From: PALSA-607 sp036509315
GTDB lineage: Bacteria; Actinomycetota; Actinomycetes; Acidothermales; Acidothermaceae
NCBI GenBank assembly: GCA_036509315.1
Contig: DATCFU010000249.1
Location: forward strand, 1-64,000
Direction of reading: 5' to 3'
Length of the DNA: 64,000 bases
Positions 49,874 through 58,855 of the stretch are shown in pieces; position 1 is the stretch's first letter; each line of letters starts with the position of its first letter. The notes under the pieces are model-generated. The model was given only the letters and a program-made list of their open reading frames with translations. It did not search any database and was not told the DNA's origin. The translations under genes were made by a program, and so were the position numbers.

Positions 49874-49913
49874 CTCGACCCTCCTGTCGGCGGGAGCGCG
49901 CACATCACACGAG

Positions 49914-50837
49914 TTATAGCCATGACCGCACCAGCACATCGAGCGAGGCGGCAATGCAAAGCAAGCTCAAGTACGTGATCGACCAGTGGAAGAGTCGTAG
50001 CGGCTTGGGGTCGTCGCCCCGAGACACGCGAGTTCGGAGCGCGTGCGCCTCGCGGATGAACACCGCGCCCAGCGCGACGGCCACGCCGAGAAAGACCACA
50101 CTGAGGTGCGCGACGGGGAAGAGCAACAGCGACGTCGCCACCATGGCCCAGGTGTAGAGCACGATCTGTCTGGCAACGACCGGCGCGCTTGCCACCACGG
50201 GCAGCATGGGCACACTCGCTGCCTCGTAGTCCTTGCGGAACCGAAACGCGAGCGCCCAGAAGTGCGGCGGCGTCCAGAGGAAAACAACCCCGAAGAGGAC
50301 GACAGGGGTCCATGTCATCGAGCCGGTCACCGCTGCCCAGCCGATGAGGACTGGCATGCAGCCGGCCGCGCCGCCCCACACGATGTTTTGCGACGTCCGC
50401 CTCTTAAGCAAAGCCGTATAGACGAGCACGTAGAAAGCGATCGCCGCCGCCGTGAGACCCGCCGCCAGCAGGTTGGTCGCAAGCGCTAGCCCGACCACGG
50501 CCACGACGCCGAGCGTGAGACCGAAGGTCAACGCACCCGCCGGGCTGATCGAACCGCGCGACAGCGGGCGCCGTTCTGTCCTGTGCATGAGGGCGTCAAT
50601 GTCGCGGTCGAGGTAGCAGTTCAGCGCGTTCGCAGAACCAGCAGCGAGCGCTCCACACACCAAAGTCGCGCTGAATACCCGGAAGGAGGGGATACCCCGA
50701 GCCGCCAGCACGAGCGCCGGCACGGTTGTGACGATCAACAACTCAATGATGCGCGGCTTGGTGAGCGCGAAATAGTCGCGGGCGATGGTCAGGCGTGAGC
50801 GCCAGACCGGAGACGCGACGGCGGAAACCGCAGCCAC
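49914..50837 (-). CDS. ctaB: Protoheme IX farnesyltransferase
   Basis: A 307-aa UbiA-fold prenyltransferase. LTKPRIIELLIVTTVPA, NCYLDRDIDALMHRTERRPL (first Asp-rich motif), KRRTSQNIVWGGAAGCMPVLIGW and LFLWTPPHFWALAFRFRKDYEAASVPMLP are typical of CtaB/CyoE. It converts heme B to heme O, the precursor of heme A for the aa3 oxidase encoded downstream. First gene of the minus-strand oxidase operon. Confidence 0.93.
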   Translation of the reverse strand: MAAVSAVASPVWRSRLTIARDYFALTKPRIIELLIVTTVPALVLAARGIPSFRVFSATLVCGALAAGSANALNCYLDRDIDALMHRTERRPLSRGSISPAGALTFGLTLGVVAVVGLALATNLLAAGLTAAAIAFYVLVYTALLKRRTSQNIVWGGAAGCMPVLIGWAAVTGSMTWTPVVLFGVVFLWTPPHFWALAFRFRKDYEAASVPMLPVVASAPVVARQIVLYTWAMVATSLLLFPVAHLSVVFLGVAVALGAVFIREAHALRTRVSRGDDPKPLRLFHWSITYLSLLCIAASLDVLVRSWL

Positions 50838-50977
50838 GTATCGCCCTCCTTCTCGGCTGGTGAGAGCCAGCTGACGTTGATCTGCGCAATCGGTTGCCGG
50901 TTAGCGCGCCACTCTAGGACGTCCAGCCCCGTAACGCACCAGGTCGGCGCGGTTTTTTTAATCAGAATTTTCTAAGG

Positions 50978-51011
50978 TTGACATCTGTTCGCCGTCAGGT
51001 AGTCGTAAGGT
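50978..51011 (+). promoter_or_regulatory. Possible promoter of the SURF1 gene
   Basis: A perfect TTGACA (50978-50983) stands out in an AT-rich patch that also has seven consecutive T at 50953-50959. No good -10 follows at the ideal distance; TAAGGT (51006-51011) is 22 bp away. The gap of about 250 bp between ctaB and SURF1 must contain two divergent promoters. Confidence 0.25.
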
Positions 51012-51091
51012 TCGCAGCGTACACGCGCCCGCGGTTGCGAGGTGGGAAGCGGGTGGTGGGCTGTCCACCCGGTCCGATTACCCTGAGCCGC

Positions 51092-51796
51092 ATGCGCGAG
51101 AAGCAGTCTTCGGTGAGTTCCGTCGTGTGGACGGTCGTCGCACTGCTCCTCGTGATCGCATTCGGCCTGCTCGGCCGATGGCAGTGGCACCGGACTTATC
51201 GGTCGGTCGACGGCTACTCCGCCGAACCTGCCGCAGTTTCCTTGGAAACATTGGTCCCGGCAGGTACAGGGATCCCCGTGACAGCGATAGCGCGTCAAGT
51301 AACGGTCTCAGGGAGCTACGTTGCGGCCGGCCAAGAGCTGGTGGCGGGACACTCACTGAGCGGTCAGATCGTCTCGTGGGTAGTGACCCCGCTCATGACG
51401 GCGGACAACACGCAGGTGCTCGTCGTGCGAGGTTGGATCGGCGCAGGTGGAAACGCGCTCGCAACGCCGCCAACCTCGCCGGTTTCGGTCACCGGACGAA
51501 TCGAGACAGGGAACGTTCTAAATGTTGGAACGAGCGCAGCCACCCGGTCTGCACTACCTGCGGGGTATCTCATCCGCACCGCGCAGTCGCCGCCCGACCC
51601 GTTGTCGCTACAGCCGGTCCCCGCCGCCCCCCCGGACACTCACGCGCCTAAAGAATTCCACCTGCAAAACGCGATCTACGTCGTCCAGTGGTACGTGCTG
51701 GCCATCATCGCCGCCGTGACGTGGTGGCGGTTCCAGCGAGCTGGCCGCAATCGACACCGAGCTGACGATCAACGACCCCTTGCGCCGGCCGTCTGA
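51092..51796 (+). CDS. SURF1-family oxidase assembly protein
   Basis: A 234-aa protein with two transmembrane helices at its ends. GLLGRWQWHR after helix 1, VLVVRGWIG in the middle and HLQNAIYVVQWYVLAIIAAVTWWRF at the end are the SURF1 signatures. It assists heme a insertion into subunit I. ATG 51092 was chosen because it precedes the first helix. Divergent from the oxidase operon it serves. Confidence 0.85.
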   Translation: MREKQSSVSSVVWTVVALLLVIAFGLLGRWQWHRTYRSVDGYSAEPAAVSLETLVPAGTGIPVTAIARQVTVSGSYVAAGQELVAGHSLSGQIVSWVVTPLMTADNTQVLVVRGWIGAGGNALATPPTSPVSVTGRIETGNVLNVGTSAATRSALPAGYLIRTAQSPPDPLSLQPVPAAPPDTHAPKEFHLQNAIYVVQWYVLAIIAAVTWWRFQRAGRNRHRADDQRPLAPAV

Positions 51797-51806
51797 GGCC
51801 AGCGGC

Positions 51807-52370
51807 TCAGGTTTCGGCAACGAGACCGTCGAGCACCTGCTTCAACTCGCCGGCGGTGGTAGGCCCGATGACGCGCGCGGCGATGCGACCGTGTCGGTCG
51901 AGCACGAGCGTGCTCGGGATGCCCATCTGGGGGAGCATCTTCAGCTTGCTGAGCAGCGTGCCCTCTGGATCGACGAAGCTCGGATAGGCCATTCCCGCCG
52001 AGGCCGCGAAGGCCTTCCCAGCCGACGTGGTGTCCGCCTCATCGATGCCGACGAACACGACCCCTTGAGCCGCGTAAGACTTTGCCGCCGCACCGAGCAT
52101 CGGCGACTCCTCGCGACACGGACCGCACCACGAAGCCCAGACGTTGAGGACAACGACCTTCCCTTGTCCGGCCGAACTCAACGACAGCGCGGTGCCGTCG
52201 AACGTCTTGCCCTTGAGCGCCGGAGCTCCGTGGCGGCCGTTGGCGGCGTACGTCGTAAGCCCGACAACGTCGAGGGACGCAGCGGACTTAGACGCGCTTC
52301 CCGCCGCCGCACCGCAACCGGAGAGCGCCATCGAGGCCGCGATCAGCAAGACCACGAAGCGCCTGGGCAT
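51807..52370 (-). CDS. TlpA/ResA-like thioredoxin lipoprotein
   Basis: A 187-aa protein: signal peptide with lipobox (MALSGC), then a thioredoxin-like domain with active site WASWCGPC and the cis-Pro region MGIPSTLVLDRHG. It should reduce disulfides or metal-site cysteines outside the membrane, probably for cytochrome oxidase CuA or cytochrome maturation. Convergent with SURF1, 10 bp apart. Confidence 0.88.
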   Translation of the reverse strand: MPRRFVVLLIAASMALSGCGAAAGSASKSAASLDVVGLTTYAANGRHGAPALKGKTFDGTALSLSSAGQGKVVVLNVWASWCGPCREESPMLGAAAKSYAAQGVVFVGIDEADTTSAGKAFAASAGMAYPSFVDPEGTLLSKLKMLPQMGIPSTLVLDRHGRIAARVIGPTTAGELKQVLDGLVAET

Positions 52371-52473
52371 CTCGATAGGCTAACTCCGCCCCACAAGAGC
52401 GCCAGCGGCGCGCGGCCTCCGAGGATAGGCGCGTCAGGCGTTCGTCATGTGCGGAGGCCATAGTGATCTCGTG

Positions 52474-54567
52474 ATGTCAGCGGCTCCGGCGAATACCCAT
52501 TGGCGCATCACCCGAAGCGTCGCACTCACGATCACCAGCCTGAGCCTTGTGCTGGCAGGTTGCACGACGTCGCATGCGCGACCCGCGCCACAATCCGCCG
52601 CGCCGTCGTTGCAGCCAGCCCCGAGCGCCCCGCAGCCAGTGCCATCCACTCCAAACAAAACGCCGGGTTCGCCGCCCCAGCCCGCCAGGGGGTCTGGCAG
52701 CCCGGCGCCAGCCTCGAGCGACCCGGGTCCAGCCGTTTCGGCCCGTCCGGTAGTTACGGCCACGAAGATTTCGGTGGGGCTGCCGGTGGCGTTGTCCCGG
52801 GTGGTCGCCGTCGCGTTGAACGCAACGGTGATCGTGGCGGGCGGCCTCGACGCGCACCAAGTCACGACTTCTCAAACCCTGCTGTTCGATCCGAACTCGC
52901 TGTCGATCCGTCCGGCGGCGCACCTCGCGATCGCGGTGCACGATGCCGGCGCGGGCGTCGTCGGCGGCACGGCGCTCGTGGTCGGAGGCGGCTCCGCCGC
53001 TTCGAGCGATGCCGTGCAAGCAGTGCATGCCGATGGCACCGCGGCGGTCGTCGGACGGCTCCCTCAAGTTCGCTCGGACGATTCGGTCGCCGTTGCGGGC
53101 CACGAGTTATACGTGATCGGGGGGTATGACGGCGTTCACGAGCTTCCCGGTGTCCTGGCTACCACCGACGGCGTCACGTTTCGTTCAGTGGGACAGCTCG
53201 GTGAGACGGTGCGTTACGGCGCCGCCTACGCGTCATCAGGCGCGGTGTGGATCTTCGGCGGCGAACATCAAGGCCAACCTATTGCCGACATCCAGCGCGT
53301 CGACACCGCTACCGGCTTGAGCGCGGTCGTCGGCAAGCTCCCGCACCCGCTGGCACATGCCGCAGTGGCCGTCATCGGCGGTCGGGTGTTGATTCTCGGC
53401 GGTTCCGACGGACACAACCCGCAGAACACGATCTTCGCGTTCGATCCTGCCACCGGCTCGGTGAGCCTCGTCGGCTCGATGCCCGAGTCCGTTTCCGACA
53501 TGGCAACGAGTGTCGTCGGTGACACGGCCTATGTCCTCGGCGGGAATGCCCTCACTCCCGAGCAGACTGTCGCGCCGACAACAGCCATCATCGCTGTGAA
53601 GATCGCGCTGGTTGGTGCCCAAGCGAGTGTCCAAGCCGCTCCCGCAGCATTGTTCAGTGGCAAGCTCCTCATCGCGGATCGCGGCAACAATCGCCTCACT
53701 CTTGTTGACCAAGCGGGAACCATCGACTGGACCTTCCCGAACGCGACAGCGCCGGCACCGCCGTCCGGATTCTTCTTTCCTGACGATGCCTTCTTCACCG
53801 ACCACGGCACCGCGATCCTGTCGAACCAGGAGGGCAACAACACGATCGTCTCGATCTCCTATCCCGGCGGAAAACCGCTCTGGTCTTACGGCCACCCCGG
53901 CGTGGCGGGTGCGGCAGCGGGCTACCTGCACGAACCAGACGATGCCTACAAGCTCGCAGACGGGCGAGTCATCGTCGCCGATGCCAACAACTGTCGCGTC
54001 TTGATCATCAGCCCACAGGCGCGGTCAATCGGCCAGATCGGGACCACGGGCAGCTGCATCCACAAACCACCGACCTCGCTCGGATATCCGAACGGCGATA
54101 CGCCACTGCAAAACGGCGATGTCTTGATCTCCGAGGTGACGGGCTCGTGGATTAGTGAATACACGTTGTCCGGCGCCCTTGTCTGGACGGTCCACCTGCC
54201 GTTGACGTACCCGTCCGACCCACAGCAGATCGGCCCTGACACTTACATCGTGGCCGACTACACCAAGCCGGGCGGAGTCGTCGAGTTCGACCGAGCCGGG
54301 CACATCTTGTGGGAGTACCGCGTGCCGAGCGGGCACGGGATGCTCGACCACCCAAGCCTCGCCGAGGTCCTGCCAAGCGGTGTCATCTGCGTCAACGACG
54401 ACTACCGGCATCGAGTGGTGATGATCGACCCCAAGACGAAGGCCATCGTGTGGCAGTACGGCGTCGACGACGTATCCGGCACTGCACCGGGGCTGTTGAA
54501 TACGCCTGACGGATTCGACCTGCTGGCGCCCGATGGCACCACACCCACCCACCCATGGACAGGCTGA
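52474..54567 (+). CDS. Lipoprotein with Kelch and NHL/PQQ-like beta-propellers
   Basis: A protein of about 697 aa. Lipobox LAGC, Pro/Ser-rich linker, then a first propeller with Kelch-like repeats (VIVAGGLDAHQV, LYVIGGYDGVHELPG, VLILGGSDGHNPQNT) and a second with NHL-type repeats (LLIADRGNNRLTLVDQAG, GRVIVADANNCRVLIISP). The second half is a paralogue of the protein at 55974-57293, sharing GHPGV-G-GYL-PDDA and paired cysteines. The start is uncertain: ATG 52474 or the upstream ATG 52447. It probably scaffolds or senses outside the membrane. Confidence 0.7.
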   Translation: MSAAPANTHWRITRSVALTITSLSLVLAGCTTSHARPAPQSAAPSLQPAPSAPQPVPSTPNKTPGSPPQPARGSGSPAPASSDPGPAVSARPVVTATKISVGLPVALSRVVAVALNATVIVAGGLDAHQVTTSQTLLFDPNSLSIRPAAHLAIAVHDAGAGVVGGTALVVGGGSAASSDAVQAVHADGTAAVVGRLPQVRSDDSVAVAGHELYVIGGYDGVHELPGVLATTDGVTFRSVGQLGETVRYGAAYASSGAVWIFGGEHQGQPIADIQRVDTATGLSAVVGKLPHPLAHAAVAVIGGRVLILGGSDGHNPQNTIFAFDPATGSVSLVGSMPESVSDMATSVVGDTAYVLGGNALTPEQTVAPTTAIIAVKIALVGAQASVQAAPAALFSGKLLIADRGNNRLTLVDQAGTIDWTFPNATAPAPPSGFFFPDDAFFTDHGTAILSNQEGNNTIVSISYPGGKPLWSYGHPGVAGAAAGYLHEPDDAYKLADGRVIVADANNCRVLIISPQARSIGQIGTTGSCIHKPPTSLGYPNGDTPLQNGDVLISEVTGSWISEYTLSGALVWTVHLPLTYPSDPQQIGPDTYIVADYTKPGGVVEFDRAGHILWEYRVPSGHGMLDHPSLAEVLPSGVICVNDDYRHRVVMIDPKTKAIVWQYGVDDVSGTAPGLLNTPDGFDLLAPDGTTPTHPWTG

Positions 54568-54571
54568 CCCG

Positions 54572-54616
54572 CAATGGTCGCAAATTGAATAGTCGCTCGT
54601 TCAATGGTCGCTAGTT
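54572..54616. repeat. Degenerate 15-bp tandem repeat in a convergent gap
   Basis: Units CAATGGTCGCAAATT, GAATAGTCGCTCGTT and CAATGGTCGCTAGTT follow one another from 54572. They fill the space between the propeller-lipoprotein stop and include the opposing M14 peptidase stop. Same unit length as the repeat at 45391. Confidence 0.7.
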
Positions 54617-55471
54617 GATTGTCTCGACAGCCTCGATCGCGTTGACGTAACGCTGCGCAGGACCAGGGGCCAGTTGCCCTGGCGGCAGTTCGACAACGAA
54701 GGCGGTTGGACCGAACATCGAGTCTTGCCACCCGGTGACGCTGCCTGGATAGTCGGCCAGTCGTACAAGCGGAAGACCCACCAGCGCACTGAAGCGCCGC
54801 TCGACGTTGATCGGTCCTTGGGAATCGTCGACGACGGCAAGATGCTGGTGGAACCAGATCGCCAGCGTCGGGCGAATGCGGGTGATGAGGAGGGCCGCCG
54901 CGGCCGATTCCGGCTCCGACAGTGCATGCGTTCCGGCGTAGTCGAACGAGCCACGGGGGTCAAGCGGCCGCCATTGGAACGGAAAGTTCCGATTGAGATC
55001 GACACCGTCAGCGTTTTGTCGCGTCGCGGCCGCCGCGCCGTCGGGATTGAGCTCCCGGACGATCCACAGGTCTGCGTCCGCCCGCGGTGCGGCGGCCTTC
55101 AGTGCGGTCGCAATCTGATCGCCGGCCAACTCGTTGCCATGGATGCTGCCGACGATCAGGACCCGGTGCGCGCTCGCCGGATTTCCAATTTCGGTGACCA
55201 TCAAGGGCCACCCCCGCACCGAGTACCCGAACGTTGTTGTCTTGTTCACCAGCGCAGGCCGTGTCGGCGATGGCAGCGCGGGTGCTGCCGCAATCGCTGA
55301 CGTGCCGGCAATCGGAGCAGCGCGCGAAGGCAGTGGCGACGCCGATGGCAACGTGGGGGTCGATGACGGTGACACTTGAGCCGTGACTGCGTCGGCGTCG
55401 CGATCGGCCGCACAGCCGGTTAGTGCCAGCACAACGAACATCCACCACGCGTATTCGCGACGGAGGCTCAC
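54611..55471 (-). CDS. M14-family zinc carboxypeptidase lipoprotein
   Basis: A 286-aa exported protein with lipobox LTGC and a Pro/Ser/Ala linker to about residue 75. GSIHGNELAG gives zinc ligands His and Glu, LNPDG and VDLNRNFPF the substrate-binding Arg region, FHQHLAVVD the third zinc His, and FVVELPPG the catalytic Glu. Similar to murein-peptide amidases (MpaA type), so a cell-wall peptide substrate is plausible. Its start overlaps the FMN-binding gene stop by 4 bp. Confidence 0.8.
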   Translation of the reverse strand: MSLRREYAWWMFVVLALTGCAADRDADAVTAQVSPSSTPTLPSASPLPSRAAPIAGTSAIAAAPALPSPTRPALVNKTTTFGYSVRGWPLMVTEIGNPASAHRVLIVGSIHGNELAGDQIATALKAAAPRADADLWIVRELNPDGAAAATRQNADGVDLNRNFPFQWRPLDPRGSFDYAGTHALSEPESAAAALLITRIRPTLAIWFHQHLAVVDDSQGPINVERRFSALVGLPLVRLADYPGSVTGWQDSMFGPTAFVVELPPGQLAPGPAQRYVNAIEAVETIN

Positions 55472-55974
55472 TTCGCCTTGTCGAGTGCGGACTGCAGCGA
55501 CTGGATGTATCCGTCGCTCGTGTAGGTCGCGCCCGACACCGCCTGAATGTTCGCACTCTGCGCGGTCAGTGTCTCCTGAATCAGGATCGGTACCACCTGC
55601 TGGTCGATCGCCTGGTCGATATCGTTGCTGTCAGGGAGCCGCACCGGAACGACGTCGGTGATCTGGGCCCCCGTGAATTTCACCTGAACCTGGACATTGC
55701 CGTAGCGCGTGCGAATGGACGACCCAGTAATTGCGCGGGTCTGTGGTTGGGCTGAGGGAGCAGCGGCGGACGGCTGCTTGGCGGGCGGCCCGCTCGAAGA
55801 CGGCGCAGTTGTGGGCTGCGCAGTCGTGGGCACGGACGTCTGCGGCGCGGGCGGGCTCGACGCGGTCGCGGCAAGTGGAGGTTGCGCCGATTGCCGAGCC
55901 GAATGCGTCTTGAAGCCGAGCAGCAACACCAGCCCTGCGACGGTGGCGACGATCGCCGCGAAGGCGCGCTTCAT
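55468..55974 (-). CDS. Exported FMN-binding domain protein
   Basis: A 168-aa protein: one N-terminal membrane anchor (AFAAIVATVAGLVLLLGF), a Pro/Ser/Thr linker, and a C-terminal FMN_bind domain ending VSGATYTSDGYIQSLQSAL. The threonine of SGATYT is the kind of site ApbE modifies with FMN through a phosphoester bond, and an apbE gene lies 3 kb away. It should be a one- or two-electron flavin carrier outside the membrane. ATG 55974 shares a base with the propeller stop. Confidence 0.85.
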   Translation of the reverse strand: MKRAFAAIVATVAGLVLLLGFKTHSARQSAQPPLAATASSPPAPQTSVPTTAQPTTAPSSSGPPAKQPSAAAPSAQPQTRAITGSSIRTRYGNVQVQVKFTGAQITDVVPVRLPDSNDIDQAIDQQVVPILIQETLTAQSANIQAVSGATYTSDGYIQSLQSALDKAK

Positions 55975-57293
55975 CAGGGTCCTCCAAGCACGCCGAGCGC
56001 CGCCGTGTGAGCGGCCGCGAACGAATACGGAGGTACGAGATCAACCCCATCGGGGATATTGAGATACCCAGCCGCAATGCCACGCACGCCAGTGTGGCCG
56101 TATTGCCAGACCACCGTGTTGGTCTGCGGGTCAACGACGATGACGCGATCGTTCAGGTCATCGTTGAGGAGAATGTCGCCGTTCGGCAGCGGGAGCGCGA
56201 GGGACGGATGATTCAAACGGTTCGACCCTGTGGGGGCATAGCGCCAGAGAGTCTGGCCGGCCTGGTTGAAGACGACGACCTGACCGGGCAAGGAGTAGTC
56301 GACAGTCAGGTATCTGTTAGGGCCGATCTCGTTGGTGTCCGACGGATATCGCACGCCCGGAGGATGCGTGGTCCAGTACACGTGGCCCGCGAGGTCGATC
56401 TCATCGACCCAGTCGCCATTGATCTCGGTCACGAGATAGTGGCCAGTTGTTGTCGGGAACGCGCCGTTGGGACTACCGAAAGTGGACGGCGGGTTGTGGG
56501 TGCAGTGCCCCGTGCTGCCGAACTGATGCACAACTGCTTGCGCAGCGGGCGACACGACGACGACCCGGCAGTTCTTGATGTCGGCCGTAACGAGATCTCC
56601 GTTTGCCAGCATCATCGCGTCGTCGGGATTCCATAGGTACCCCGGCCGGGAGCCGTACACACCTGGGTGCCCGTAGCTGGCGACAATGCGGTGCGTCGCA
56701 ACATCGACGACGCGAATCGCAAAGTCATCTTCTTCTGTCGCGACGATGTACTTGCCATCGGCACTGAAGAATGCGTCGTCGGGAATGAGGAACGTCTGAC
56801 CTGACGCAAGGTCGCCCGGGCGTGGAAATTGCCATACCAGACGTCCCTGCGGATCGATGACGATGAGCCGGTTGTTTCTCTTGTCGGCAACCAGAAGATC
56901 GGCCGGTAGCACGCTGGGGTCAGAACCCGGCTGCAGGAAACCCGCTGCACCGGCAGGCGCAACCGCCGTCCACGAAGGATCAACCGTCGTCTGAGTGGGG
57001 TTGGGCGACGACGCCGCGGGTGCAACCGCCGCGGGTGCAACCGTCGTAGGCGCAGCAACTGGGGGCGTGCTGTGCGGATTGGAACTTTGCAACGGTCCGG
57101 ACGTGCTCGCGATTGGCGCCACGGTCTGCGCCGCCGGCGGAGAACTGCTGGCAATCAAAGGGTGGGGGGTACCAGCCCTCGAGGGTGCCGTCCCCGTAAG
57201 CACGCCGACGACGGCCGCAGCAGCAGCGACAGTTACGACTGCCGCGACGAGGGTGCGACGACGACGATAGTAGTTGGGCACGGCGACAGTCAT
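55974..57293 (-). CDS. Membrane-anchored NHL/PQQ-like beta-propeller protein
   Basis: A 439-aa protein: positively charged start (YYRRRRTLV), one transmembrane helix, a Thr/Ala/Pro linker to about residue 110, then a propeller with repeats LLVADKRNNRLIVIDPQGRLVWQF, GDLVTADIKNCRVVVVSP and GDILLNDDLNDRVIVVDPQTNTVVWQYG. It is a paralogue of the C-terminal half of the lipoprotein at 52474. Neither a PQQ ligand set nor enzyme residues were identified. It is tightly coupled to the FMN-binding gene, so it may be its partner. Confidence 0.72.
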   Translation of the reverse strand: MTVAVPNYYRRRRTLVAAVVTVAAAAAVVGVLTGTAPSRAGTPHPLIASSSPPAAQTVAPIASTSGPLQSSNPHSTPPVAAPTTVAPAAVAPAASSPNPTQTTVDPSWTAVAPAGAAGFLQPGSDPSVLPADLLVADKRNNRLIVIDPQGRLVWQFPRPGDLASGQTFLIPDDAFFSADGKYIVATEEDDFAIRVVDVATHRIVASYGHPGVYGSRPGYLWNPDDAMMLANGDLVTADIKNCRVVVVSPAAQAVVHQFGSTGHCTHNPPSTFGSPNGAFPTTTGHYLVTEINGDWVDEIDLAGHVYWTTHPPGVRYPSDTNEIGPNRYLTVDYSLPGQVVVFNQAGQTLWRYAPTGSNRLNHPSLALPLPNGDILLNDDLNDRVIVVDPQTNTVVWQYGHTGVRGIAAGYLNIPDGVDLVPPYSFAAAHTAALGVLGGP

Positions 57294-58270
57294 AAGGCGT
57301 GTTGGCGCCGTAGAACGCCTGCAGAGATCATCCCGGGCACGATCGGTGCCCAGAACGTCAACAAACGGAAGACGATCACCGCAGCTATCACCGCTCCGGC
57401 AGTAGACGACCCAATGCGGGCAAGGCCCGCGACCAGTACAGCGTCAACGCCTCCGATGCCACCTGGTGTCGGAATCGCTTCAGCGACAGGAACACCGACC
57501 AAGTAGACAACGGCGACGCGCCAGTCCGCGATGTCGCCGTCAAATGCCCAGGTAGCTGCGAGCAGTGCCAGCAGGTTTGCCGCCTTGACGCCAGTTGTCG
57601 CCGCAAGCAGTAGCGCGAGGCGCTTTGGCTCGCGGCTTGCGCTCGACAACGCGCGTCGTGCATCAGGGATCGCCGCCGCTACCCGCCCGTCGACGCGCAA
57701 GCGGCTTCGAGCGGCCCGCGCAAGCCACCACGTGACTAACGGCACGGCGATGAGTACCGCGACGATCACCGGAACACCGTGGAGACGAGCGGTGAGGAGT
57801 GAATGCGCAAGCGGTAGCTTGGTTATTCTCGGGCCGACTGCGAGGACGCCGATGGTGGCGATCCCGATGTGGGCCATTGCGGATAGCGACAGCGCGGCAC
57901 CTACGGTTCCGGACGACAATTCCTGCGTGCGCAAGTATCGCGCATTGACAGCCATACCGCCCACACCGCCTGGCGTCACTCGGTTCGCGGTTGCGGCCGC
58001 GAACTGGACAAGGAGCGTCCGACCGAAGGGCAGTCGGCGCCCAGCGGCGGCTGACAAAGCCACCGCTGAGCAGCCGTAGCTCGCGACGACGGCAACCACT
58101 GCGATGAGGATTGCGGACCATGACGGACCAGGCAGCGTCGAGAGCTGCGCAATGGCGCTGGTGAGCTTCGCGTGGTACGCGACAACCCACACCATGACAG
58201 CAGTAAGCGCGGTCCCGATGATGACGATGCGCCACGCGAAACCACGCCGCGGCACGGCAAGACTCGACAT
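57290..58270 (-). CDS. YbhN/flippase-like integral membrane protein
   Basis: A 326-aa protein with about eight membrane segments. ATANRVTPGGVGGMAVNARYL and VAEAIPTPGGIGGVDAVLVAGL are the TPGGxGG signatures of the lysylphosphatidylglycerol-synthase membrane domain (UPF0104) family. Members move or modify lipids; the substrate is unknown here. ATG 58270 is a better start than 58354 because it lies near the first helix. Its stop overlaps the propeller start, so it heads the FMN-protein operon. Confidence 0.75.
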   Translation of the reverse strand: MSSLAVPRRGFAWRIVIIGTALTAVMVWVVAYHAKLTSAIAQLSTLPGPSWSAILIAVVAVVASYGCSAVALSAAAGRRLPFGRTLLVQFAAATANRVTPGGVGGMAVNARYLRTQELSSGTVGAALSLSAMAHIGIATIGVLAVGPRITKLPLAHSLLTARLHGVPVIVAVLIAVPLVTWWLARAARSRLRVDGRVAAAIPDARRALSSASREPKRLALLLAATTGVKAANLLALLAATWAFDGDIADWRVAVVYLVGVPVAEAIPTPGGIGGVDAVLVAGLARIGSSTAGAVIAAVIVFRLLTFWAPIVPGMISAGVLRRQHAL

Positions 58271-58465
58271 ATGTCTACTGTGCCCGGTCGACCTTACGAA
58301 CGGGTGACGAGAGGGCACCACGCCCGACGAGGGATTAGCGAAGGCGCCTTTCACGCCATTGTCAGGTCAGCAGTGCATGGTGGAAGGCATGGCAGAAGGC
58401 ACGCTGGAAGCCGAAGCCGATACGAACCGACCGGGATTCTCAGGATTCCGTCAGACGGCTTTATG

Positions 58466-58519
58466 GCACCTGTCAGAAAGGTGCTTCAAAGTCACTATGA
58501 CGGTTGGTGAAACCAACCG
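58466..58519. promoter_or_regulatory. Two inverted repeats upstream of the electron-transfer operon
   Basis: GCACCT-N7-AGGTGC (58466-58484) and CGGTTGG-TGAAA-CCAACCG (58501-58519) lie within 90 bp of the start of the plus-strand operon, in the 285-bp divergent gap. They could be operators or leader hairpins. The FMN riboswitch core was looked for and not found. The rest of the gap shows purine-rich GGAAGGCA-like repeats. Confidence 0.4.
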
Positions 58520-58555
58520 ATCTATTGATACCGAGTCACTGCATAGGAGGTCGCA

Positions 58556-58855
58556 ATGACCACGCGAGCTGATGGCATGCGCCGGATATCCACGGCTAAC
58601 GCGACCATGGCAACGGTAGGTGTCGCTGGCGTCGTCGGCCTGAGCCTCATGCTTGCCCAACAGGCTACCCACCACGCTGCAGCGACCAGCCCGACCGCTG
58701 TGACGAGCACCACTCCGACGAGCACCTCGAATTCGACCGCAATCACGTCTGGTACCACTGACGACTCCACAACGACCGTCACGACTACACCTCAGGCCGC
58801 CGTCCAACAATCAACGTCGGGCTCCGTACAGCATGCAGTTACGAGCGGATCATGA
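58556..58855 (+). CDS. Small membrane-anchored Ser/Thr-rich protein
   Basis: A 99-aa protein: basic start, one hydrophobic segment (MATVGVAGVVGLSLMLAQ) and a ~65-residue tail almost entirely Thr, Ser and Ala. ATG 58556 has AGGAGG 6 nt upstream, and its stop overlaps apbE by 4 bp. Unknown function; the tail looks like an envelope spacer. Conserved position as first gene of the operon would suggest a structural role for the complex. Confidence 0.65.
   Translation: MTTRADGMRRISTANATMATVGVAGVVGLSLMLAQQATHHAAATSPTAVTSTTPTSTSNSTAITSGTTDDSTTTVTTTPQAAVQQSTSGSVQHAVTSGS

Noticed and set aside
58271..58555. FMN riboswitch ahead of the ApbE operon
   Set aside because: The conserved FMN-aptamer core sequences are absent; only two simple inverted repeats are present.
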